From the NCBI RefSeq assembly GCF_000023885.1, contig NC_013165.1, forward strand, positions 2,108,001 through 2,172,000: 64,000 nucleotides of DNA. Reading direction: 5' to 3'. The stretch's first letter is position 1. Each line of letters begins with the position of its first letter. Of the stretch, positions 7,106 through 14,579 are shown piece after piece. The notes beneath the pieces were generated by a model. That model was not told the DNA's origin. It saw only the letters and a list, made by a program, of their open reading frames with translations, and ran no database searches. This DNA is from Slackia heliotrinireducens DSM 20476 (GTDB lineage Bacteria; Actinomycetota; Coriobacteriia; Coriobacteriales; Eggerthellaceae). The position numbers and the translations under genes are program-made.

Positions 7106-8509
7106 CTAAAGGTCCGCCAGTTTGCAGAAGAAGTACCTTTGGCAGAAGTCGTCGGCAGATTTGCCGCTCCGGTTGCGGTGGTTTGGATCCGAGCCCGCAT
7201 CCCTCAAAACGATCGTGCCCCTCTTGTCACGGTTGGTGATTCTCGTGACTATGGGCAAATCGCCGTCTCCGTCGGGTATGTTGGGGTCAGCGCCATATTT
7301 GAGGAGCAGGTTGATCATCTCGACGCTTTCGGCTTGTGTGAGGGGTGTCAATCCTCTGGCGATTGCATTCGGGTTGGCACCGTTTGCGAGAAGCGCTTCA
7401 GCGGCCTCAAGATGCTCATATCCTGCGGCATCCAGAAGCGCAAATTCGCCGTTGTCTTTTTTGATATTGACGTCTGCGCCCACCTCAATGAGCGCGCGTA
7501 CAAGTCTTGCATTTCCCTTGAGGGCCGCTTCGATTATCGGGAACGAGCGCGTCCCTTTGTAAATGCACGCCACATTCGGATCTGCGCCTCGTTCGATTGC
7601 CTTAAGACCCTCTTGGGTGTCGTTTTCCATCGTCGCTCTGAGCAGCAGGTAGTTACGCGCCGTCTGAATTACCTGAGGCACCTCTTCCTCGAGGACGTCG
7701 CCACTCTCTTCTCCTCTTGAATTCAGCTCGTAACCTCCGACTCTGCTGGGCTCTTCACGAGTCAAATACGCGTACGCGCTACTTTGCCGCTCGTACACTC
7801 CGTAGACTTCGTGCACCAGCATTCTTACAGTTGACTCGGCATCAGCAATTGAGACCCGCCTGAAATCGGAATACTCGGTTGCAACTAGGTTGCTGATAAT
7901 GGCCGCCATCGAAGCGGGCTCCGATTCCGCAGGGCTGTCGGCCGTGCCATAGCTCCCAAACGGAACCTCCGTCACCGGCTGCGTCGTCGCGTCGTCAACC
8001 GGCGAGTTCTTCGCGGCAACTACCACCTGCTGTTTGGTCGGGTCTATGCTCAGCTCCTTGGACCGTCCGACAATCGAGCGCCATTCGTCTGCTGCATACG
8101 GCTCACTTATAAGCGCCATTTCCTTGAGGGCAGGATACGTCCACTGCCCCGTGCGGAGAAGCTGCACGTCCTTTAGATCCTGACCGTTGATCTCGTGAAC
8201 GTTCGCGAAGAAACGATGGCATTTGGGGCACGTGAAAAGGCTTCCGACCACGTAATCGTCTCCGTCGCACTGCGTCGAAGTTCGTCCGACCTGCAGCTTG
8301 AAGAGCATCGGATAGAGAGGCTGCCTCATGAATCTCTTCTTAGGCTCGCATGACGGGCACATGTAGGCGGATTGGTAGTACCCCGCATCGTCAAGCGCGC
8401 TGTCGCTGAAACTGTCTGGGTTAATGTTTATTGGCTTGTCGCGAGCGCCGTCTCCGTAGACCCCGTCCCATTTGACCTGAAATCGATGCGATGCCCTGTC
8501 TCCAAACAT
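7106..8509 (-). CDS. Ankyrin-repeat protein with N-terminal zinc-ribbon-like motifs
   Basis: 467 residues from ATG 8509, which has AGGAGG 5 nt upstream; an in-frame longer start at 8554 is less likely. The N-terminal part has two Cys pairs, CPSC (near residue 52) and CPKC (near 95), suggesting a zinc ribbon. Residues about 110-290 are low-complexity and unassigned. From about residue 290 come ankyrin repeats: GLKAIERGADPNVA, LVRALIEVGADVNIK, AAEALLANGANPNAI, MINLLLKYGADPNIP. These are protein-interaction modules. It is first in a two-gene minus operon with the LRV protein at the ICE left end, a typical cargo position. Function unknown. Confidence 0.75.
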   Translation of the reverse strand: MFGDRASHRFQVKWDGVYGDGARDKPININPDSFSDSALDDAGYYQSAYMCPSCEPKKRFMRQPLYPMLFKLQVGRTSTQCDGDDYVVGSLFTCPKCHRFFANVHEINGQDLKDVQLLRTGQWTYPALKEMALISEPYAADEWRSIVGRSKELSIDPTKQQVVVAAKNSPVDDATTQPVTEVPFGSYGTADSPAESEPASMAAIISNLVATEYSDFRRVSIADAESTVRMLVHEVYGVYERQSSAYAYLTREEPSRVGGYELNSRGEESGDVLEEEVPQVIQTARNYLLLRATMENDTQEGLKAIERGADPNVACIYKGTRSFPIIEAALKGNARLVRALIEVGADVNIKKDNGEFALLDAAGYEHLEAAEALLANGANPNAIARGLTPLTQAESVEMINLLLKYGADPNIPDGDGDLPIVTRITNRDKRGTIVLRDAGSDPNHRNRSGKSADDFCQRYFFCKLADL

Positions 8510-8927
8510 TCGGTCCTCCTTAGAAGCATGGCGCTGTTCTGGCTTGTCAAACAATCACTTCGGCATTCGTATCTTGCGAAAAACGGTGCCAACCAGCCGA
8601 ATCGCAATGATTACGTTTACAAATAGCATTCTACTAGCAACCCTTACCTGCAGAGATGGTAATTGTAAATTGATGACTATCTCCGATTCGAAAAGATTTG
8701 CGCCTACACGCGAAATCGCGTTGTAGCCAATCAAGTAGCTATAGCGCCTATAGAAAAACTCTTCGTGTCCAAATGGCTTCCAGTGGCTTCAGGAGGCTTA
8801 AGCCCTTACGCCGCGTTGCGCCGCGTCAAAACCCGCGATATAAGCAACCCCATCGCCGTCCAAGAGGCGGCATTGCATGGCAAGAGAGGCATTCAGGTGC
8901 CAACAGGTGTGAACGACGGGGTGCGCA
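8510..8927. other. Divergent intergenic region, AT-rich
   Basis: 418 bp between the ankyrin gene (minus) and the HTH/replication operon (plus). It is visibly richer in A+T (8580-8720) than its flanks and must contain promoters for both directions. No unambiguous -35/-10 pair, RNA or gene was identified. Confidence 0.5.
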
Positions 8928-9257
8928 ATGGCCGACAACATTATCGAAATGACACGCTCACTGGGACAAACACGGTACACACGATTTGACAAAACCCACG
9001 ATAATGAAAACCTGGTAGACCAGATTAGCGAGACGGCGGCGATTGGGGATGCTGAAGGTTCGGGGACAGAAGGCAGCGAGGCGTGCGTCAAGCTCCTCAG
9101 CGTGGCCGAAGTCGCAGAGCGCCTCCAGGTCTCCCAATCCCTCGTCTACAAGATGATAGAGCGCCGCCAGATCCCCTCGATAAGAATCGGAAGGTGCGTG
9201 CGGGTAGACCCTCGCGCGCTCGAAGAGACGCTGCGCAGCCCAGGCTGGGCAAGGTAG
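8928..9257 (+). CDS. Excisionase-family helix-turn-helix protein
   Basis: 109 residues. The C-terminal half, LLSVAEVAERLQVSQSLVYK followed by MIERRQIPSIRIGRCVRVDP, is a MerR/excisionase-type HTH (HTH_17). The first 50 residues are polar and poorly conserved, so a later start is possible; the ribosome site at ATG 8928 is weak. It heads the replication/transfer gene cluster, so it more likely regulates that cluster than serves as the recombination directionality factor, since a separate Xis sits next to the integrase. Confidence 0.7.
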   Translation: MADNIIEMTRSLGQTRYTRFDKTHDNENLVDQISETAAIGDAEGSGTEGSEACVKLLSVAEVAERLQVSQSLVYKMIERRQIPSIRIGRCVRVDPRALEETLRSPGWAR

Positions 9258-9372
9258 GCGGACGGTCATGGAGGGCACCTCTCAGGTTCGCGCCCCTCAC
9301 GAGGCAGGTCAGGCCGCCTCCGAGAGCTCGATGGCAGGAGAACCAACGAGCAACAGGAGGAGTGAGACGGCG

Positions 9373-9636
9373 ATGACGAACAACAAACACACGACGCCGC
9401 AAATTCCGATGAAGGACTTCTACACGGTGCAGGACGTAGCGATTCTGCTGGGCACCGGAGTCAACCGTGTCAGGGAACTTGCGAACAGGAAGGTCGACCC
9501 GCTTCCCTTCAGGTGCTTCGCGGGCATAGCGAGGGGCATGTTCATCAACAGGATCGACCTCGCCGACTGGGTCAAGCGCAACACAACGCTCGTGAGCGAG
9601 CGGAAGGCCAGGGACCCCGGAAATGGCAAGCGATGA
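9373..9636 (+). CDS. Small helix-turn-helix DNA-binding protein
   Basis: 87 residues from ATG 9373, chosen over ATG 9268 because AGGAGG (9355-9360) precedes it; the gap of 12 nt is slightly long. The motif FYTVQDVAILLGTGVNRVRE and a final FINRIDLADWVKRN segment resemble the excisionase-type HTH of the preceding gene. The stop overlaps the replication gene by 14 bp. Probably a regulator or accessory replication factor. Confidence 0.65.
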   Translation: MTNNKHTTPQIPMKDFYTVQDVAILLGTGVNRVRELANRKVDPLPFRCFAGIARGMFINRIDLADWVKRNTTLVSERKARDPGNGKR

Positions 9637-10084
9637 CGAGGGCGCCAGGGGCCAGGAGTTCGTCGTGGCGCACCGCTTCATGTGGCGCGACTACGGCCTG
9701 TCGGGCGTGACGCTGCTGGTCTACGCGCGCATATACGGCTTCTGCCGCGACGGCGGCGAGTTCTACGAGTCCAGGGCGGCCACGGCCGACTTCCTGGGCA
9801 CGACGCCGCGCACCGTGACGCGGGCAATCGACGAGCTCCTGGTGGCCGGCGTGATACGTGAAGCGGGGTTCCACGAGACACCCGCTGGCAGGCGGACGAG
9901 GTGCTACCGCCTCGCGGAGCCGCGCGGCGATTCCCATGACGATATGTCGGGTGACGAACCGTCGCATGACGAGATGTCACCCGACATCCCGTCACCCCTT
10001 CACGGCCTCAACCCTGACGGATCGTCAGGTCTACCCGTGACGGGATGTCACCCAATAAGAAAGGTGGATAACAAATGGTTCTGA
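9623..10084 (+). CDS. Winged-helix replication-initiator-like protein
   Basis: 153 residues. The N-terminal 95 residues (FMWRDYGLSGVTLLVYARIYG, then SRAATADFLGTTPRTVTRAI and DELLVAGVIRE) form a winged HTH of the HTH_36 type found in phage and plasmid replication proteins. The C-terminal 50 residues are low complexity (SHDDMSGDEPSHDEMSPDIP) because the DNA there carries direct and inverted repeats. It overlaps the DnaC-like loader by 10 bp. The pairing suggests an initiator that recruits a helicase loader to an origin inside its own gene. Confidence 0.7.
   Translation: MASDDEGARGQEFVVAHRFMWRDYGLSGVTLLVYARIYGFCRDGGEFYESRAATADFLGTTPRTVTRAIDELLVAGVIREAGFHETPAGRRTRCYRLAEPRGDSHDDMSGDEPSHDEMSPDIPSPLHGLNPDGSSGLPVTGCHPIRKVDNKWF
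9935..10053. repeat. Iteron-like inverted/direct repeats (candidate replication origin)
   Basis: CATGACGA-n-ATGTC occurs at 9935 and 9965. ATGTCGGGTGACG (9944-9956) is the near-complement of ATGTCACCCGACAT (9974-9987). CCGTCACCC is at 9989 and GGATGTCACCC at 10043. Repeats inside an initiator gene upstream of a helicase loader are a known origin layout; origin function here is inference. Confidence 0.45.
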
Positions 10085-10869
10085 AAGGAAAGGCCGGCGA
10101 CGGGCTCGTGACGCCTGAGGAGGCGCGGGCGGCCGGCCTCTCCTTCGACGACCCGCCCGAGCCTAAGTGCCGGTTCTGCGGCCGAGGGCTAGAGCCTCTT
10201 GGCGTCGTGCTGCTCGGGCAGGTGCGCTGGGTCTCCCACGAAGCGTGCGGATGCGAGGGCGAGCTCGCGGAGCAGGCGGAGCGCGAGCGCCGCGAGCGCG
10301 AGGAGGCCGAAGCCGCCATGGCGCGCCGCGTGGCCGAATCGGGCATCAAGAAGCGCTTCAGGAGCGCTCAGACCTCCATCCCGGCCGCCGTGTCGTACCT
10401 CGGCCGCTTCGGGGACATACAGGGCCGGGGGCTCTACTTCCGCGGGGGCGTCGGGGCGGGAAAGACCACGGCGGCATCCGCCATCGCACGCGCGCTCGTC
10501 TACACGGGCTACTCGGTGATCGTCACGACGACGCTGGAGATGCTCGACTCGATCCAGGACACGTACGGGACCGGGTCCAAGAGCGCGGAGGGCGTGGGAC
10601 GATACGGGCGATGCGACCTCCTCGTGCTCGACGACCTCGGCAAGGAGGGCGCGAACAGCTGGGCGATGACGACGCTCTTCCAGGTGGTGAACCGCCGCTA
10701 CGAGGAGATGCTGCCCACCATCGTCACCTCGCAGTACGGCATCGAGGAGATCGAGCGCCGCCTCGCCCGCGGCGGCGAGCGCGAGACCGCCGCCGCAATA
10801 GCCTCGCGGCTGCGAGAGACGTGCGAGGTCGTCGACCTCGGGAACCGCGACCGCAGACGCCGAGGATAG
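10075..10869 (+). CDS. DnaC/IstB-like AAA+ ATPase (helicase loader)
   Basis: 264 residues. A putative zinc-binding CRFCG...HEACGC lies at about residues 30-60. A coiled, Arg/Glu-rich stretch follows, then an AAA+ core: Walker A FRGGVGAGKTTAASAIARAL (about residue 121), Walker B DLLVLDDLGKEG (about 178), sensor-like PTIVTSQY, and an Arg-finger region ASRLRETCEVVDL. The family loads replicative helicase or acts with transposases; the neighbouring initiator argues for helicase loading. GGTGG at 10062 precedes the ATG. It probably supports replication of the excised ICE. Confidence 0.85.
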   Translation: MVLKGKAGDGLVTPEEARAAGLSFDDPPEPKCRFCGRGLEPLGVVLLGQVRWVSHEACGCEGELAEQAERERREREEAEAAMARRVAESGIKKRFRSAQTSIPAAVSYLGRFGDIQGRGLYFRGGVGAGKTTAASAIARALVYTGYSVIVTTTLEMLDSIQDTYGTGSKSAEGVGRYGRCDLLVLDDLGKEGANSWAMTTLFQVVNRRYEEMLPTIVTSQYGIEEIERRLARGGERETAAAIASRLRETCEVVDLGNRDRRRRG

Positions 10870-11037
10870 CGGGTCGGTGGCCCCAAGTGGCCCCAGGTGG
10901 CTTGGGCCCCGACGCCGCGAGCAGCGGCCGCGAACTGCGCGTATAAACGCCCCAGCGGGCCGCCGGAGGCGAAAACACGAACCCTGAAACGATGGCCGTC
11001 GCGGCCCGCGCAATCCGTTAGACACGAAGGAGGCACG

Positions 11038-11472
11038 ATGCTGCCCGGTTCCAGGGAAACGCTCTTTAGTGCGATCAGGGAGAACCCGTGGATCGCCGAG
11101 AAGGCCGACGTGCGCAGGATCCATGAGGCCGTCGGGCCCAAGGGCCTGAAGAAGCTCCTGCACGACCGCTGCGAGACCGGCGACTGCGCCGTGCTCGACG
11201 ACGTCGCTTTCGCGAAGCAGTCCGCCGGAGAGCTCTGGCTCGCCCTCAAGCGCGACGGCGACACATGGCACGGCTTCGAGTCGATGCCCGCCGCGCGCAT
11301 CGCCGAGGAGGACCCGGCCCGCTTCGACGCGCTGGTCGAATCCATGAGGTACGCGACCCCCGAGCAGTGCAGGCGCCTCCAGTACAGGCCGCTATCCGAC
11401 AGGTCGGAGTTCGCGCGCGCCGCCGCCGACCGCGGCGGCGAGGCCAGGTCCCTGCCCGGCGAAGCGCGCTAG
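11038..11472 (+). CDS. Conserved-looking hypothetical ICE protein
   Basis: 144 residues from ATG 11038, with GGAGG immediately upstream; the longer in-frame open region back to 10897 has no ribosome site. It is soluble, mixed helical and Arg-rich at the C-terminus. No family is recognised. It is 18 bp from the next gene and probably belongs to the transfer operon. The 168 bp before it hold only GGCCCC-rich inverted repeats (about 10882-10913). Confidence 0.6.
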   Translation: MLPGSRETLFSAIRENPWIAEKADVRRIHEAVGPKGLKKLLHDRCETGDCAVLDDVAFAKQSAGELWLALKRDGDTWHGFESMPAARIAEEDPARFDALVESMRYATPEQCRRLQYRPLSDRSEFARAAADRGGEARSLPGEAR

Positions 11473-11490
11473 GGACCGGGAGGCACAGCC

Positions 11491-12033
11491 ATGGCAAGCG
11501 ACTTCGGCGACGAGTCCGGCGAGAAGATGCTCGACTCCAACGCGCGCATCGTGGAGAGATGGGGCGAGAGCGCCCTGAGGCGTCGCGCCTGGGAACTCAA
11601 GGGCGCCTGCGAGCAGGCGTCGGAGCAGGCGGAAACCGCAGCGAGCGCAATCGAAGTAAGCGACGAGGATCCCGCGCCCGCATGGGCCAGACTCGACATG
11701 TCCGAGTTCAAGGACGCGGGCGACTGGGAGGAAACCAGGCCGCGGATCGAGGAGGCGCTCCGCGCGCACCGCATCGAGCCCGTGTGGCTCGACGACGCCG
11801 AGGCCGGCCGCACCGAGCTGCTCTTCCGCATCGAGGACGCCAGGCAGGTTTCCGACGCCTTCGACGAGCTGGGAGACAGAATCGGCCGCGATGCCCCGCA
11901 CCCCATAGATGACCGCCCGCTCGACGAGCGCGCCAGGCAGGCAAGGCAGGCCTCCGAGGCGTTAGAGGCGAACCGCGCCGCGTCACGCGAGCGCGAGATC
12001 GGCGAGGTCGCCCGAGAGGTCGGGACGCGATGA
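11491..12033 (+). CDS. Hypothetical protein directly upstream of the coupling protein
   Basis: 180 residues, acidic and highly charged, with a predicted coiled region at the C-terminus (about 130-175). The segment IEEALRAHRIEPVWLDDAEA-TELLFRIEDARQV resembles a small alpha/beta fold. The gene order (directly before VirD4, overlapping it as ATGA) is that of PcfB/DUF3801 proteins in Gram-positive conjugative elements, but sequence similarity is not strong enough to name it so. Possible relaxosome-coupling adaptor. Confidence 0.55.
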   Translation: MASDFGDESGEKMLDSNARIVERWGESALRRRAWELKGACEQASEQAETAASAIEVSDEDPAPAWARLDMSEFKDAGDWEETRPRIEEALRAHRIEPVWLDDAEAGRTELLFRIEDARQVSDAFDELGDRIGRDAPHPIDDRPLDERARQARQASEALEANRAASREREIGEVAREVGTR

Positions 12034-13913
12034 GCGCCCGCCCATCCGGCACCGTAGCCGCAACAGTGCTGTCCGTCGCCGCGTTCGCCGCGGCCGACGC
12101 GTACGCCGCGTGCCTCATGTCGCTTCCCGGAAACGCCGCCATGAACCTCATGGCCGCGGTGGAGGCCCTCCCCGCATACATAGCCTCACACGGCCTCTCG
12201 ACCGAGCCCGCCGCGCTGGCCACGGGGCTCGTGGCCGCCTGCGCGGTCTGGGTCGCGTGGGCCTACGCCATCAGCCACGGGCGCGCGGAGAGGAGCGGCG
12301 AGGAGCACGGGTCTGCCAGGTGGGGCACCCGCCGCGAGGGGCGCAGGTTCATGGACCTCAAGGACCCCCGGAACAACCTCATACTCACCGAGCACTACGG
12401 CATGGCCATGAGCAGGCCCGACCACGACAGGCGCTACGAGCGCAACCGAAACGTGCTCGTCATCGGCGGCTCCGGGTCCGGCAAGACCCGCGGCTACGTG
12501 GAGCCCAACATCATGCAGATGAACGCGAGCTACCTCGTCACCGACCCCAAGGGCGAGACTCTGCCCAGGATGGGCCGGATGCTCGAGGCCAACGGCTACG
12601 AGGTCGCGTCGTTCAACACCGTCGACTTCTCGGCGTCGATGCACTACAACCCGCTCGCATACATAAAGGACGAGGCCGACATCCTCGAGTTCGTCACCTG
12701 CCTCATCGAGAACACCACCTGCGAGGGACGCCAGGCGCAGGACCCGTTCTGGGAGAACGCGGAGCGGCTGCTCTACGTGGCGCTCATCGGCTACCTCGTG
12801 TACCACTGCCCGGCGCGGGACCGGTCGCTGTCGGGCCTGGTGACGCTGCTGTCGCTCGCGAAGGCAAAGGAGTCCGATGAGGACTTCAAGAGCCCGCTCG
12901 ACCTGCTCTTCGAAGAGATCGAGACGGGAGTGCGGCTCGTGGCCGACGACTCGGCCGGCGAGGCGGGCTTCGACCCCGCGAGGCGGGGGTCCTTCTCCCC
13001 TAGCGGGGCGGGCGTGAGGCGCGTGAGGGTCGCGGATCCCGTCGACGTCGACTCGGACTTCTGCCTGCTGCACTACAAGATGTTCAAGGACGCCGCCGGC
13101 AAGACCCTGAAGTCAATCCTCGTGTCGTGCAACACGCGCATGGAGCCCTTCGCCATCCCGCAGGTGCGCGAGCTCGTCTCCTACGACGAGATGGCGCTCG
13201 ACCGGCTCGGCGACCCCGGTGCGAAACGCGCCGTCTTCGCCGTGATGTCGGACACCTCCAGCCTCTACTCGTTCCTGTTCGCCATCATGCTCTGGCAGAC
13301 CATGAACATGCTCTGCGAGCGGGCGCTCAAGGAGTACGGGGGCTCGCTTCCGACGCCGGTGCACCTCGTGCTCGACGAGTTCGCCAACATCGGCAAGCTC
13401 CCCGACGTGGAGCGCATGGTGGCGGTCATCCGCAGCCGCAACATCTCGATGTCGGTGATTCTGCAGTCCATGAGCCAGCTCAAGGCCCGCTACGAGGACG
13501 ACTCCGCGACCATCGTCGACTGCTGCGACACGACGCTCTTCCTGGGAGGCAAGTCCACCGAGACAGTCAAGGAGATCTCCGAGACGGTCGGCAAGGAGAC
13601 CGTGGGCACCGTCACCTGGAGCGAGAGCCGCGGCGCCATGCCCTCGTCCACCCGCAACTGGAACACCATCGAGCGCGACCTGGTGCAGGGCGCCGAGGTC
13701 GCCAAGCTGCCGCGCGACGAGGCCATCGTCCTCATCACCGGCACCGACCCCCTCAAAGACAAGAAGTACGACATCGCATCGCACCCCATGTGGCCGCAGG
13801 CGTACCCAGGGCATCCGGGCGCGCTCTTCTCGGAGCCCTACGACTTCGCGGCGCGCCTGCGGGAGATGCGCGAGGGACGTGAAGACGGCGGCGGTGCCGC
13901 CTCGGACGCATAG
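12030..13913 (+). CDS. VirD4/TraG-family type IV coupling protein
   Basis: 627 residues. Two N-terminal membrane segments lie at about 8-30 and 58-80. The VirD4 motor follows: Walker A VIGGSGSGKTRGYVEPN (about residue 145), YLVTDPKGETLPRMG, Walker B HLVLDEFANIGKLPDVERM (about 445) and the RSRNISMSVILQSMSQLK motif. It pumps the relaxase-bound DNA strand into the secretion channel at the membrane. It overlaps the previous gene by 4 bp. An insert around residues 290-350, with a low-complexity SPSGAGVRRVRV stretch, is longer than in compact relatives. Confidence 0.95.
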   Translation: MSARPSGTVAATVLSVAAFAAADAYAACLMSLPGNAAMNLMAAVEALPAYIASHGLSTEPAALATGLVAACAVWVAWAYAISHGRAERSGEEHGSARWGTRREGRRFMDLKDPRNNLILTEHYGMAMSRPDHDRRYERNRNVLVIGGSGSGKTRGYVEPNIMQMNASYLVTDPKGETLPRMGRMLEANGYEVASFNTVDFSASMHYNPLAYIKDEADILEFVTCLIENTTCEGRQAQDPFWENAERLLYVALIGYLVYHCPARDRSLSGLVTLLSLAKAKESDEDFKSPLDLLFEEIETGVRLVADDSAGEAGFDPARRGSFSPSGAGVRRVRVADPVDVDSDFCLLHYKMFKDAAGKTLKSILVSCNTRMEPFAIPQVRELVSYDEMALDRLGDPGAKRAVFAVMSDTSSLYSFLFAIMLWQTMNMLCERALKEYGGSLPTPVHLVLDEFANIGKLPDVERMVAVIRSRNISMSVILQSMSQLKARYEDDSATIVDCCDTTLFLGGKSTETVKEISETVGKETVGTVTWSESRGAMPSSTRNWNTIERDLVQGAEVAKLPRDEAIVLITGTDPLKDKKYDIASHPMWPQAYPGHPGALFSEPYDFAARLREMREGREDGGGAASDA

Positions 13914-13928
13914 AGAGAAAGGGAACGA

Positions 13929-14144
13929 ATGCTTCAGAACATCATCAGCCTCGTGTCGGGGTGCGTCACCTTCCTAGGCGGCTTCCTCATCGTGTGGGGA
14001 GCCGTGAGCCTGGGCCTGGCCATCCGCGAGCAGCAGGGCGGCGCGCAGATCGCGAGCGCCATCTCGACCATCGCGGGCGGCGCGATCATCGTCGCCGCGG
14101 CGGTCTACTTCGGCATGCTCGACACCTCCTGGCTCCCGGCGTAA
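13929..14144 (+). CDS. Maff2-family small membrane protein (prepilin-like)
   Basis: 71 residues with two hydrophobic helices (about 5-30 and 42-65) joined by a short polar loop (REQQGGAQIAS). The IVWGAVSLGLAI motif and the position between VirD4 and PrgI match Maff2 proteins of Tn1549-like ICEs, the proposed VirB2/pilin-like components. AAAGGG precedes the ATG. The assignment rests on size, topology and gene order. Confidence 0.75.
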   Translation: MLQNIISLVSGCVTFLGGFLIVWGAVSLGLAIREQQGGAQIASAISTIAGGAIIVAAAVYFGMLDTSWLPA

Positions 14145-14156
14145 GGGGGCGCGCAG

Positions 14157-14579
14157 ATGCTCAGCGTGACCGTCCACAAGGACATCGGCGAGTACACGGA
14201 GAAGGTCGTCGGCAAGCTCTCCGCCCGCACGCTCGCGTGCACGGCCGGGGGGCTCGCCGCCTCGGTCGGCGCCGCCGCCGCGGTCCACCTCGGCCTCGGC
14301 GTCGAGGTGGCCGACGCGACGCTGCCCGTCATGGCGGCGTCCATGCCGTTCTGGCTCATGGGCTTCTGGCGCCCGAAGGGGCTGAAGGCCGAGGAGTACG
14401 TGCCCATGAGGCTCTCGCACGCGCTCTCCGACGGCGTGCTCGCATACGAGACCGGGGGCGGCCTCATGGCGGCCGTGCTCCCCGCAGAAAGACCTAGGCC
14501 GGACAGGCGCGCGAGGCGCGCCGCGAGGAGGAAGGGGGCCGAGATTGCTGAACCCTCTAGGCAAGAAGGCGAAGAATAA
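14157..14579 (+). CDS. PrgI-family (VirB3-like) conjugation protein
   Basis: 140 residues. VHKDIGEYTEKVVGKLSART, then two membrane segments (about 25-45 and 55-70) and FWRPKGLKAEEYV, is the PrgI pattern. PrgI sits in the inner part of the type IV channel and docks VirB4. The C-terminal tail is Arg-rich (RRARRAARRKGAE). It overlaps the VirB4 start by 35 bp. Confidence 0.85.
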   Translation: MLSVTVHKDIGEYTEKVVGKLSARTLACTAGGLAASVGAAAAVHLGLGVEVADATLPVMAASMPFWLMGFWRPKGLKAEEYVPMRLSHALSDGVLAYETGGGLMAAVLPAERPRPDRRARRAARRKGAEIAEPSRQEGEE

